From: Robinsoniella peoriensis
Lineage (GTDB): Bacteria; Bacillota; Clostridia; Lachnospirales; Lachnospiraceae
Assembly (NCBI RefSeq): GCF_042680125.1
Contig: NZ_JBHTNY010000017.1
Direction: 5' to 3' (one strand)
Length of the DNA: 64,000 nucleotides
This document shows positions 25,535-34,210 of this stretch, one piece after another (position 1 is the first letter of the stretch; the number at the start of each line of letters is the position of its first letter). The notes beneath the pieces are model-generated. The model was not told the DNA's origin and ran no database searches. It was given only the letters and a program-made list of their open reading frames with translations. The translations under genes and the position numbers were made by a program.

Positions 25535-26449
25535 TCATTCAACAACAACTATCAATTCTGCATTGCCGCTATAACCGGTTTCTTTTGATGTATAGTTATA
25601 AATAACGGAATAATTACCCTTTTTGGCAGAATCAACATTTGACTTGTAAGATATATCAGCAATCGAGATCCATTCCCCTGCCTTTTCTAAAAGCTGAGAT
25701 TCTGTGTTTTCTCCCTCTGAGACACTTCCCCGCTCAATCTGTTTTACACTTCCGTCTTTTACATAAGCCACAAAATCTGCCGGATTCAATTGCTCACCTT
25801 TTTTCATGTATAATATATATTGTTTTAGATATATCTGCGGTTCAAATGCTGTTTTCTCATAACTATCCTCATATATTTCCACAGAGACGGGCAAAACGGC
25901 AGTATCTCCAAGGCTATTTTCCACTTCCAGAGAGCACTTATAAATTCCGCTTTCTATATCCTCTTTAAAAATATCATCGCCTGTGACTTTTACAAATGCA
26001 CTGATATCGCCATCAATACAATCATCGGCATGAACAATAGACATCAAATCTATCGCAGTAGATTTGGAAAATCTCAAAGGACTGTCTATGTTGAAATGAG
26101 GGGAATTATAATCTGTATACTCCAGCTTTCTGGAGGTCTTCCCAATATTCCCTGCCTTGTCTATCGATACATAAGTTGCTGTAAATTCCTGTTGGTCCCC
26201 CTCCGGATTTTTTTTAATTCCTTCCAGGAAAACTGAATCTGTCAGATCACCTTCTTCAGGATCCATCGCAGTCACACCTTTTAACAGAACTTTCTGGCTA
26301 TCGTGTATACTTGCTTTTATTTCTGTGGGATTACAGCTTAAAACCGGCTCTCTCAGATCTTCATTTTTAATCTGTATGAATAGATATACAACCATACAGA
26401 TCACAGAGCATGCAAACAAAATTCTCATTACATATTTCAACCATTTCAT
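25535..26449 (-). CDS. Membrane-anchored protein with tandem Ig-like domains
   Basis: This 304-residue protein starts MKWLKYVMRILFACSVICMV, a single membrane anchor, and continues with about three beta-rich Ig-like or cadherin-like modules: LLKGVTAMDPEEGDLTDSVF followed by TYVSIDKAGN, then DLMSIVHADDCIDGDI, then QLNPADFVAYV. The D-x-EDGD/DGDI-type loops are common in DUF5011 and HYR-like repeats and may bind calcium. The ATG at 26449 is chosen, with AAAGGAG upstream. It sits between the polymerase and the active Wzz/kinase genes. No enzymatic motif was seen; a structural or sensing role outside the membrane is an inference. Confidence 0.75.
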   Translation of the reverse strand: MKWLKYVMRILFACSVICMVVYLFIQIKNEDLREPVLSCNPTEIKASIHDSQKVLLKGVTAMDPEEGDLTDSVFLEGIKKNPEGDQQEFTATYVSIDKAGNIGKTSRKLEYTDYNSPHFNIDSPLRFSKSTAIDLMSIVHADDCIDGDISAFVKVTGDDIFKEDIESGIYKCSLEVENSLGDTAVLPVSVEIYEDSYEKTAFEPQIYLKQYILYMKKGEQLNPADFVAYVKDGSVKQIERGSVSEGENTESQLLEKAGEWISIADISYKSNVDSAKKGNYSVIYNYTSKETGYSGNAELIVVVE

Positions 26450-26484
26450 ATTACTAAGTACTCCTTTCATTGAAACTCTTTTTT

Positions 26485-27822
26485 CTATTCCGGTAATTCT
26501 TTGTATTTTACCAGCATATATTTCTCATCCATCGCATATAACAGCGCAAATAATACAAAAATGTAATCCAGGGTTCCAAGCACATCTACCCACCACAGAG
26601 ATATAAAATATAAGACAAAGCATATGCTTAGTGCAGCCGCCAGACGGGAGCCCCTGCATAACGCGCTCCGAAAGCCTTTGATAAGAAAAAATCCATATAG
26701 CAGCAGCTGTATTATTAACCCGGGATAGGCGACTTTTATATACTGGTTCACATAATAATTATCAATGGAACTTATCCAGAATCCCTGATACGCCCAGTTA
26801 AAGGTATATCCATATCCTCTTCCTATCAATGGATTGATCCAATCTAGTTTAAAAATAAGCGGCAATAACTTTCTGTAATCTTCACTCAATACATATGTCG
26901 TTGTATCCACCCCCAGAGATTCTGCAAACTTTGTATTTAAGGCTGCATCAATCAGATGGGCAATGGAGATAAGTACCGACTGGACAGCAGAGGTATTGTA
27001 AAACAACATTATGACAATGATACCGGTTATAGCAGTATAAAAAGCAATTAATAACACCGGTAATTTTTCTTTACGGGAACTTGCCAGAAAGATAATGAAG
27101 ATTTCAAGCAGAAACAGTCCCAACGTAGATCTGGAACCTGTCAGATATACATTTACGGCTATCAGCAAAAAAAGCCAGAAGTGTGAAAATAAACTAATTG
27201 CTCTTTTCTTGTAATGAAAACAAACCAAAGGTGTCATTATTAATAAATACAATCCGTACCCCAGTGGATGATGAGCCGGCCCCATGATCCGGTACTGACC
27301 ATTTCGAAAAGAATCACCCACCACCATGCCTGGTATCATTTCAAACTGTAAGAAAACAGAACCTTTTAACAGGAATTCCAAAATACCAAGAATGCACAGC
27401 ACATAAGCGATACGGATCAAAACGGATAAAAATTTCTCAACCGAAAGTTCGGCTTTAAATAAATAGATCATTGTGTATAGAACCGCCAGCTGATCAAAAA
27501 ACGGGTTAAAGAATGTATTTATATTTCTTCGGTATACTGCTGTGTAAAGCAAAACAATCATATATATCAGTACAAAAGCATTCCCACGAAACGAAAAAAT
27601 GACATTTTTAAATTCCTTTGTCCGCCCAGGATTACGCAAAATCATATACCAGATGATTAAGAGTGTTACCCTCTGGCAATTGAAAACAGAAAAACCTATG
27701 TAATCCGGAATAAAAAAAATCGAGATTACAAGAAAAATTGATAATGAATATAAGGAAACTTTTTTATTCTTACTTCTATTCTGGTGCCTTAATTTTTTTT
27801 GGAAACCAACTTCGCTGTTCAA
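26485..27822 (-). CDS. Wzy-like O-antigen/capsule polymerase
   Basis: This 445-residue polytopic membrane protein has about ten helices and one large extracytoplasmic loop late in the chain (about residues 265-360, containing FAESLGVDTTTYVLSEDYRK and LIGRGYGYTFN). The layout and the GRGYG-type segment are those of Wzy/O-antigen-ligase family proteins, which join lipid-linked units outside the membrane. Sequence similarity among Wzy proteins is weak, so the call rests on topology and context. The start appears to be TTG at 27822; an in-frame stop lies just upstream. It is adjacent to the Ig-like and Wzz/kinase genes. Confidence 0.8.
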   Translation of the reverse strand: MNSEVGFQKKLRHQNRSKNKKVSLYSLSIFLVISIFFIPDYIGFSVFNCQRVTLLIIWYMILRNPGRTKEFKNVIFSFRGNAFVLIYMIVLLYTAVYRRNINTFFNPFFDQLAVLYTMIYLFKAELSVEKFLSVLIRIAYVLCILGILEFLLKGSVFLQFEMIPGMVVGDSFRNGQYRIMGPAHHPLGYGLYLLIMTPLVCFHYKKRAISLFSHFWLFLLIAVNVYLTGSRSTLGLFLLEIFIIFLASSRKEKLPVLLIAFYTAITGIIVIMLFYNTSAVQSVLISIAHLIDAALNTKFAESLGVDTTTYVLSEDYRKLLPLIFKLDWINPLIGRGYGYTFNWAYQGFWISSIDNYYVNQYIKVAYPGLIIQLLLYGFFLIKGFRSALCRGSRLAAALSICFVLYFISLWWVDVLGTLDYIFVLFALLYAMDEKYMLVKYKELPE

Positions 27823-27858
27823 TGGAAATATTCACATCCTCTCCTGATTCTAAATCCC

Positions 27859-28863
27859 CTACACCTTCATTCTGATTCTATAGAATTGTCCAAAAACCAC
27901 TCCGAATCCCCTTATCGTATATTTGTTAACTAACTTTAAAATACATCCTCTTATTCCTCTTTTAAGATATTTATTACTTCTGTAATTACTGAAATAAGTA
28001 TCAATTATATTTATAATCTGATTTTGATAATCCATTTTTAATTTCTTATCCCTTAATAAAGCAATTCTTCCAAGGGAACTGCATAGCAGGATTTTTACAC
28101 AGAAATATTCCAGTTCTGCAAAATAGGTATCCCAGAAATGGTGTACATGGTAAAACTGAATGATTTCGTGTATTACCGTAATCATTTCTCCAGCCCGTGG
28201 ATTATGCTTTTGTGTCTGGGTAGAATTTTTTCTATAATAATGTGTTACATATTCAGCTTCCAGATAAACGGCTCGGTTAATATACGGAATTAAATTTATG
28301 TAAAAGGCAGTATCTTCGTATATCAGCCCTTCCGGGAAAAACACTCCCGCCTGCTTTAATACCGATGCCTTATACAGCTTATTCCAGGGAGAAACCAGGG
28401 GATCTAAAAAAAGTTCCCTCTTATTCTTTTTCTCTGATACGGAGGCATAATTTTTCAGACGGAATTTTCTTCCATTTTTAATTTCATAATATCCGTAGCC
28501 GCATTCAACCATATCTGCACTTGTTAATACTGCTCTTTTATACATTTGCTCATACATAGCAGAATCAACTGAATCATCAGAATCCACAAATCCTACATAT
28601 TCTCCGGAACATAAAGATAAGCCCTGGTTTCTGGCTGCAGCCTGGCCTCCATTAACCCTGGTGAACATCCGGATTATATCCGGATATTTTTTTAAGTATT
28701 CTTTCATAATCTCCTCTGAAGAATCTGTAGATCCGTCGTTAATCAGGATAATTTCTATTTCCGGTAATGTCTGGTGCACCAAACTGTCCAGACACTCTTT
28801 TAAATATGCTTCGGTATTATATACCGGTACTATAACGCTGACTTTTATTTTTGATCTCTGCAT
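27859..28863 (-). CDS. Family 2 glycosyltransferase
   Basis: This 334-residue transferase has VSVIVPVYNTEAYLKECLDS, LINDGSTDSS, the AARNQGL segment and the metal-binding FVDSDDS, followed by a WNKLYK acceptor-side motif common to capsule GT2 enzymes. The start overlaps the upstream PssE-fusion gene by 19 bases, with AGAGG upstream, which implies translational coupling. It adds one sugar of the repeat unit; the sugar is unknown. Confidence 0.87.
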   Translation of the reverse strand: MQRSKIKVSVIVPVYNTEAYLKECLDSLVHQTLPEIEIILINDGSTDSSEEIMKEYLKKYPDIIRMFTRVNGGQAAARNQGLSLCSGEYVGFVDSDDSVDSAMYEQMYKRAVLTSADMVECGYGYYEIKNGRKFRLKNYASVSEKKNKRELFLDPLVSPWNKLYKASVLKQAGVFFPEGLIYEDTAFYINLIPYINRAVYLEAEYVTHYYRKNSTQTQKHNPRAGEMITVIHEIIQFYHVHHFWDTYFAELEYFCVKILLCSSLGRIALLRDKKLKMDYQNQIINIIDTYFSNYRSNKYLKRGIRGCILKLVNKYTIRGFGVVFGQFYRIRMKV

Positions 28864-30155
28864 GCCATAACCTCTTCTATAGACCTGACTAAAAAATCCG
28901 GAAAATATAAACTGATATCAGAATGATTTTCATAATATAAGATTTCTTTTTTCATTGAAAAATTACCTGTCTCTAAATCCATCAGCATAAATTTAATATG
29001 CTCAGAATAGGTATGTTCTGCTTTAGAGTAATGCAGGTAAATATGGTTTTCTTTATTATTTCGGACAGCATCCAGGATCTTCACTCTCAGATGATTATTT
29101 AATTTCTCTAATTTATCCTGATCTGCATCCAAATACCCACATCCGGTAACCGATACCAGAGTCTGCTCCAGCCGATTATTTTCATCCATCAGATAATCTC
29201 CAAGCCGGTATTGGGGGGCACCTGCAATGATTGTACTGCCAGGAATCCGAACCCCAAAATTGATTGCTGCATAACCGCCTTTACTCGATCCGGCAAAAAT
29301 GATTTTTTTATACCGGCCTTCACTGATTGTTTTCTTAATCAGGCTTTCAACTGCGCGTTCAACAAAAAAATCCATATTCTCACCCAGATAAAATAATCCT
29401 CTTGCATCATTCCCTCCATCGTCCAGCACAAACATTTTATCTGCATTTATCCTCTTTAGTGTTCTGACGTAATTATATCTCGCCTTAATTCCGGCTCTTG
29501 TACAGGAACTAAACACGAAAATGACTGCATCCGACTGCATTTTTTCAAATAGATATTTCACAGTAGTATTTTCATACCAGTAGTATTTCTGATGAAACAT
29601 GATTTTGATTTTTGTAGTGAGATATTCTATATATTTCCCAAATCTTTTCTTAGCAGACTGATCCTGTTTTCCTGCTTGTATCCGATCCAGACAGCCTCCA
29701 ATATTTTTGATATAAGATTCCGTATTCGAATTGTAAATGAGGGGGGTAAACTGTTCAATTGCCTCTAATTTATTTGCAAGATCAGCTGTTTCCCTGCAAA
29801 AGCAAATAAATCCTGCTGCTTCGAACTGGCTGAGCAGCTCCATCTGATGATTGTCTATATGTTCATGGTATTCTTTTTTCCTTGGCACTGCGACTACCTT
29901 TTTCCCCGCTTTGATTGCCCTCACTATAATCCCGGTTCCACCGTGTGTTATAATAATCGAACTTTCAGATATTTTTTCTTCCATCTCAGTCTGGTTCAGA
30001 AATGCACGGTATGTATAATTAACAGGGATATATTGGGAATAACCTGTTTGGGCATAAACAGCTTCTTTTATGACACCTGTCCCGATCAGACGGTCTACCT
30101 CTATTAATAGCCTGTCAAAAGGAAACTTTTGACTGCCCACTGTAACAAAAATCAT
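28845..30155 (-). CDS. PssE/Alg13-like glycosyltransferase subunit fused to an alpha/beta-hydrolase-like domain
   Basis: Residues 1-165 of this 436-residue protein form a PssE/Cps14G-type domain (MIFVTVGSQKFPFDRLL, ITHGGTG near 70, PRKKEYHEHIDNHQ), the partner of the PssD protein encoded next upstream. Together they form a UDP-sugar transferase like eukaryotic Alg13/Alg14. From about residue 185 a second, unrelated domain follows, with strands VIFVFSS and MFVLDD, a GSSKGG nucleophile-elbow motif (S291) and a late histidine-rich stretch HTYSEH. This resembles alpha/beta-hydrolase domains of Asp2 and XcbB/CpsF-type capsule proteins. PssE proteins usually end near 165 residues, so the fusion is unusual. 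The hydrolase activity is a guess. Confidence 0.8.
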   Translation of the reverse strand: MIFVTVGSQKFPFDRLLIEVDRLIGTGVIKEAVYAQTGYSQYIPVNYTYRAFLNQTEMEEKISESSIIITHGGTGIIVRAIKAGKKVVAVPRKKEYHEHIDNHQMELLSQFEAAGFICFCRETADLANKLEAIEQFTPLIYNSNTESYIKNIGGCLDRIQAGKQDQSAKKRFGKYIEYLTTKIKIMFHQKYYWYENTTVKYLFEKMQSDAVIFVFSSCTRAGIKARYNYVRTLKRINADKMFVLDDGGNDARGLFYLGENMDFFVERAVESLIKKTISEGRYKKIIFAGSSKGGYAAINFGVRIPGSTIIAGAPQYRLGDYLMDENNRLEQTLVSVTGCGYLDADQDKLEKLNNHLRVKILDAVRNNKENHIYLHYSKAEHTYSEHIKFMLMDLETGNFSMKKEILYYENHSDISLYFPDFLVRSIEEVMACRDQK

Positions 30156-30173
30156 TTTTAATCATCTCCTGCC

Positions 30174-30650
30174 TTAATAAATACCTCCCAGATAAGAAGC
30201 CCGGGGAAATATATCCAACATTTTCTTCCATTGTACATAAAAGTTATCCGCAAATTTATATAGAAGTTTTCCAGTTTCCGTTGGGCTTTCAGACTTTGCA
30301 AAAGACTCTATATAAATTACTTTTTTTCGAAACAGTTTACATAGCAGACACATAGGTACCATAGCCAAAACACCGGTGCAGATCACCACTTCCGGTCCTT
30401 CCATTATAAAAATCCAAAAAGATTTTAATGTTATCTGTAACATATTTAATATCCACAGCTTCTCTTTTCTGTTGATCTGTTTCAGAAAATAGGTTTTGTG
30501 ATTTTTTGTACTGACTTCATAGCCGGTTTTTTCCGTCAATATAAAGCTGTCATACTTGTCCATTAAAGGATCAAGCATCATTAACTGATCAAAATGCCCA
30601 CCGGAAGATGCCGCAAAACACACTTTTAACTTTTTATCTGCTTTCTTCAT
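30174..30650 (-). CDS. PssD/Alg14-like glycosyltransferase membrane subunit
   Basis: This 158-residue protein carries the family opening VCFAASSGGHFDQLMMLDPL, the segment GPEVVICTGVLAMVPMCLL and IYIESFAKSESPT, all typical of PssD/Cps14F/Alg14. Such proteins anchor the catalytic PssE subunit at the membrane and recognise the lipid-linked acceptor. The PssE-fusion gene follows after 18 bases. The ATG has GAGGG 6 bases upstream. The two proteins probably add the second sugar (often galactose or glucuronic acid in relatives). Confidence 0.9.
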   Translation of the reverse strand: MKKADKKLKVCFAASSGGHFDQLMMLDPLMDKYDSFILTEKTGYEVSTKNHKTYFLKQINRKEKLWILNMLQITLKSFWIFIMEGPEVVICTGVLAMVPMCLLCKLFRKKVIYIESFAKSESPTETGKLLYKFADNFYVQWKKMLDIFPRASYLGGIY

Positions 30651-30659
30651 TTTTTTCCC

Positions 30660-31772
30660 TCATCTGCATGCTTTCATCAGTTCACAAATACGATCCACAT
30701 CATCCATAGCAAGTTGCGGATAGAGCGGCAATGTTATGATATTCTCGGATATATATTCTGCTACAGGTGTAAATCCAGGATCAAACCTCTCCCTGTAACA
30801 TCTGCAATTATTGATTAACGGGTAGAAATATTTGCGCGGATAGATCTGTTCTTTATTCAGTGCCTCACAGACTTTATCCCGGTCTGCTCCAAAGCTTTCC
30901 TCCACTAAGACCGGAAAATAAGCATAATTATATTTGATATTGTCTTTTCGTCTGTTTAACCGGATTCCGGTAACATCTTTTAAATTTTCTTCATACCGAT
31001 GTACAATATTTCTTCTTCCGTTAATCAGTTCATCAACATGCTTCAGATTACATAAGCCCATTGCAGCCTGAAATTCATTCATTTTGGCATTTGCTCCGAT
31101 ACTGCTGATTGTCGTTTCACCGGTAATCCCAAAATTTTTAAGCTGATACAGCTTATAACCGGTCTCCATGTCCTTTACAACAGCCGCCCCTCCTTCAATT
31201 GTCTGAAACACCTTTGTAGCATGAAAACTAAATATGGAGCCGTCACCATAATTACCAATTCCAATTCCATTTACTTCTTCGCCGAAAGCATGCGCCGCAT
31301 CATAAATAACTTTTAACCCATGCTTTCTGGCTATTCTTCGTATAGATTCCACATCACAGGGATTTCCATATACATGAACCGGAATAATAGCTGAAGTCTT
31401 ATCTGTAATCAGTGCTTCTATCTTACCGGTATCAATTGTATAGTCGTCTTCCAAAATATCGCAGAACACAGGTGTCAGTCCATTTCTGACTATGGCATGT
31501 ACCGTTGATGCAAATGTAAATGGTGTTGTAATAACTTCACCTGTCAAACCGGCGGCCTGAATTAAAAATTCAAGTGACAGATGTCCATTAGTAAAAAGCA
31601 TAGCATAAGGAACATTAAGATATTTTCTTAACTGTTCCTCCAGGTGATTATGCAACGGTCCTGAGTTTGTAATTACACCGGATTGCCAAATTTGATCCAG
31701 GTAACGGTCATATTCTTCTCTTGGCGGTAAAAATGGTCTCGTCACATAAATAGGATTCTTCATCTTATCCAT
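30660..31772 (-). CDS. DegT/DnrJ/EryC1/StrS-family sugar aminotransferase
   Basis: This 370-residue PLP enzyme has the family motifs PFLPPREEYDRYL, TPFTFASTVHAIVRNG, PVHVYGNPCDVE, YDAAHAFG and the PLP lysine in FSFHATKVFQTIEGGA. It transaminates an NDP-keto-sugar, usually with glutamate as donor. The neighbouring NeuD/PglD-type acetyltransferase would then N-acetylate the amine, giving an acetamido sugar for the repeat unit. The 4,6-dehydratase that should supply the keto substrate is not in the window, so it must be elsewhere. The first ATG has AGAGGAAGG close upstream. Confidence 0.9.
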   Translation of the reverse strand: MDKMKNPIYVTRPFLPPREEYDRYLDQIWQSGVITNSGPLHNHLEEQLRKYLNVPYAMLFTNGHLSLEFLIQAAGLTGEVITTPFTFASTVHAIVRNGLTPVFCDILEDDYTIDTGKIEALITDKTSAIIPVHVYGNPCDVESIRRIARKHGLKVIYDAAHAFGEEVNGIGIGNYGDGSIFSFHATKVFQTIEGGAAVVKDMETGYKLYQLKNFGITGETTISSIGANAKMNEFQAAMGLCNLKHVDELINGRRNIVHRYEENLKDVTGIRLNRRKDNIKYNYAYFPVLVEESFGADRDKVCEALNKEQIYPRKYFYPLINNCRCYRERFDPGFTPVAEYISENIITLPLYPQLAMDDVDRICELMKACR

Positions 31773-31780
31773 TCCTTCCT

Positions 31781-32431
31781 CTAAAAAAGCTTTTTACCAT
31801 TTTCACGTACAATGCATTTGGCGGGATTACCAATTGCTGTGGTATGTGCAGGAACATCTTTATATACAGCAGCATTCATACCGATCACAGACGCCGTACC
31901 AATGCGCAGCCGGTCACGGATAGCCGCTGCCGGTCCAATATAAACTTTTTCTTCTACACTGCAGTGACCTGCAATAAAAACACCTGCTGAAATCATTGTA
32001 TTGCTTTTGACACATGTGTCGTGTCCGATCAATGCCATATACCCCACAGCCACATTATCTCCCAGTGTCACATCGCTCCCGATAAATCCATTTGCTACGA
32101 TCAGTCCCTCTCCGGCTACCAGTGACGGGGATATATTCGAATGGGGATGGATAATTGTAGCAAGATAATATCCGTTGTCTTTTATTCTTCTGTATAGAAG
32201 TTCCCTGTCAGCCGGATCTCCTACCGATACTGCAAATTCAATCTCATCTGAATCATATGCGGTGATTGCCTCCTCAAAAGTATAAACTCTTTTCTGATAT
32301 GACTCACTCACACCAATTACATCATCAATAAATACAATTTCCTGCCATCTCTGTTTAAACATATTTACTGTTTCTGCAAGATCTACAAGAATTTTGCCAT
32401 TTCCGCCTGCTCCATATACCCCTAGTACCAT
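31781..32431 (-). CDS. NeuD/PglD-type sugar O/N-acetyltransferase (left-handed beta-helix)
   Basis: This 216-residue protein starts with a Rossmann-like nucleotide-sugar binding part (MVLGVYGAGGNGKILVDLA) and continues with hexapeptide repeats of the left-handed beta-helix (TLGDNVAVGYMALIGHDTCV and GPAAAIRDRLRIGTASVIGM), ending AIGNPAKCI. The catalytic-type histidine is in IGHDT. It acts with acetyl-CoA. It sits directly after the ABC exporter gene and before the aminotransferase gene, the usual pairing for diamino or acetamido-sugar synthesis. Confidence 0.88.
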   Translation of the reverse strand: MVLGVYGAGGNGKILVDLAETVNMFKQRWQEIVFIDDVIGVSESYQKRVYTFEEAITAYDSDEIEFAVSVGDPADRELLYRRIKDNGYYLATIIHPHSNISPSLVAGEGLIVANGFIGSDVTLGDNVAVGYMALIGHDTCVKSNTMISAGVFIAGHCSVEEKVYIGPAAAIRDRLRIGTASVIGMNAAVYKDVPAHTTAIGNPAKCIVRENGKKLF

Positions 32432-32443
32432 AACAGTCTCCTT

Positions 32444-34210
32444 TTAAAAATCATTTATCATTTTTTTAATTTCACCATCATCCAGTTCCGTTACCTTATG
32501 ATCAACAATCCGGTATACACTGCTGCACATAGCCAGTACACTTGGTCTGTGAGTGGTAAGTATACATGTTCTTCGGCTTGCCTGTCCCATAAGATTTTTG
32601 AGTATTTTCCGTTCTGTCACTACATCCAGCGCAGAAGTCGCCTCATCTAAAAACAGGATGGGTGTTCTGCATAACAGGGCTCTGGCTATTGCCAGCCGCT
32701 GCGCCTGGCCTTCTGAAAAACCGATACCGCCTTCTCCAACAGGCTGATGAATACCTGCCGGAAGTTTATTGACAAAATCCAGGGCACAGGCATTATCCAG
32801 AGCTTCCAGTAATTCTTCATCAGAAGCTTCCTCCCGTACTAAGCGAAGGTTTTCTGCAATTGTACCGCTCATTATTGTATTTCCCTGTGGGACATAAGCA
32901 ATCAGTTTACGGAGAGACGGATTCAGTGGCAGAGTATCTTCTTGATTATTACCAACCCGCATCACCGCTTTGTCCCCCGGCACACGAACAAGACCAAGTA
33001 ATATCCGGAGCATGGTGGTCTTACCTTCACCCGAAGGGCCTACCAATGCTACAATTTTACCGGGCTCTGCTTTCAGAGTGACATTTTCAAAGACCTCTTT
33101 TCCATTTTGGTAAGAAAAATTCATATGCTGAATATCAATTGTCACACCTGTACGCATCCCTTTTTCCAGAAAGTCCACGCTCTCTTCTTCATGTTCTGTC
33201 TTTTCATCTTCCATAGCCAGCAGGCTGCGTATCCTGGAAGAAGATGCTATGGTTGTTACTGCATTGGGAATTGTCTGAACCAAAGTCTTAAAAGCTGTGG
33301 CTATATAGTTTGCCAATACGATTAACAGAGTCATCGTTCCAATGGAAATCACACCGGTATAGATATGATAGATTGTCCATGCCAGACATACCATTGCACC
33401 AAGCTGGCCGCTTACATACATCACTCCCCAGGAAGCAATGGAGTATTTATTTACCAACAGTTCAATTTTTCTTCGTTTTTCCTGTAAATCTACAGATTTT
33501 TCCGTGAATACTTTATGAAGATCAAATGCTTTGATTGACTGGATATTATGGAAACTTTCTTTTAAAAACGTCATCACATCGCTGACTGCTTTTCTCTGCG
33601 TTTGATTACATATGTACATTTTCTTTAAAAAAATTCTGGAACCAAACAGTACTACAGGCCCTAGAAACATAATTAGAAATATCATGCTGAAATCGTAATA
33701 GATTATCAGCAGAGCTGAAATACCTATCTGGATTCCCAGGGATAAAAGACTGGGTATCCACCCGACAACGCTCCCGGATACCATACTAATGTCTTCACTT
33801 AGCCTGGTCATCAAATCTCCTGAATGAAGCCTTGTAAGATTTTCCCATTCTGCCGTCAGTATCTTTTTATAAGCCCGCACCGATAAATCCTTTCTCATCC
33901 GGTTGCTGATTATGGCAGATAACCTCTGACTCAGCATGGCTATTATTAAATTTACTATTCCTATACTGATATAGATTGCAGCAACGGCTATTACACCCTT
34001 AAAATCTTTATTCAGCAGCAAATCCACAAAATCTTTTAGCTGTACGGATATAACCAGTGTAATGCATGCAGTAAACAATGCCAGTACAGTATATAAAATG
34101 ATTCCTTTTTTATACGCTTCTGAAAGCTGATAGATAAATTTCAGCTCCTGACAAACCTCTTTTAAAAATCCTTCCCTGATTTTATGAACCACTTTTTTTA
34201 TTTTTATCAT
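32444..34210 (-). CDS. ABC exporter (MsbA-like fused permease-ATPase)
   Basis: This 588-residue half-transporter has six membrane helices (about 30-330) and a C-terminal ATPase with Walker A GPSGEGKTT, the signature FSEGQAQR (Ser-Glu in place of the usual Ser-Gly), Walker B ILFLDEATSALD and the switch histidine in LTTHRPS. It would act as a homodimer exporting a lipid-linked sugar, lipid or peptide. A Wzx flippase is also encoded in the locus, so the locus has two export systems. The ATG at 34210 has GGAG 7 bases upstream and overlaps the previous glycosyltransferase gene by 29 bases. The substrate is unknown. Confidence 0.87.
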   Translation of the reverse strand: MIKIKKVVHKIREGFLKEVCQELKFIYQLSEAYKKGIILYTVLALFTACITLVISVQLKDFVDLLLNKDFKGVIAVAAIYISIGIVNLIIAMLSQRLSAIISNRMRKDLSVRAYKKILTAEWENLTRLHSGDLMTRLSEDISMVSGSVVGWIPSLLSLGIQIGISALLIIYYDFSMIFLIMFLGPVVLFGSRIFLKKMYICNQTQRKAVSDVMTFLKESFHNIQSIKAFDLHKVFTEKSVDLQEKRRKIELLVNKYSIASWGVMYVSGQLGAMVCLAWTIYHIYTGVISIGTMTLLIVLANYIATAFKTLVQTIPNAVTTIASSSRIRSLLAMEDEKTEHEEESVDFLEKGMRTGVTIDIQHMNFSYQNGKEVFENVTLKAEPGKIVALVGPSGEGKTTMLRILLGLVRVPGDKAVMRVGNNQEDTLPLNPSLRKLIAYVPQGNTIMSGTIAENLRLVREEASDEELLEALDNACALDFVNKLPAGIHQPVGEGGIGFSEGQAQRLAIARALLCRTPILFLDEATSALDVVTERKILKNLMGQASRRTCILTTHRPSVLAMCSSVYRIVDHKVTELDDGEIKKMINDF

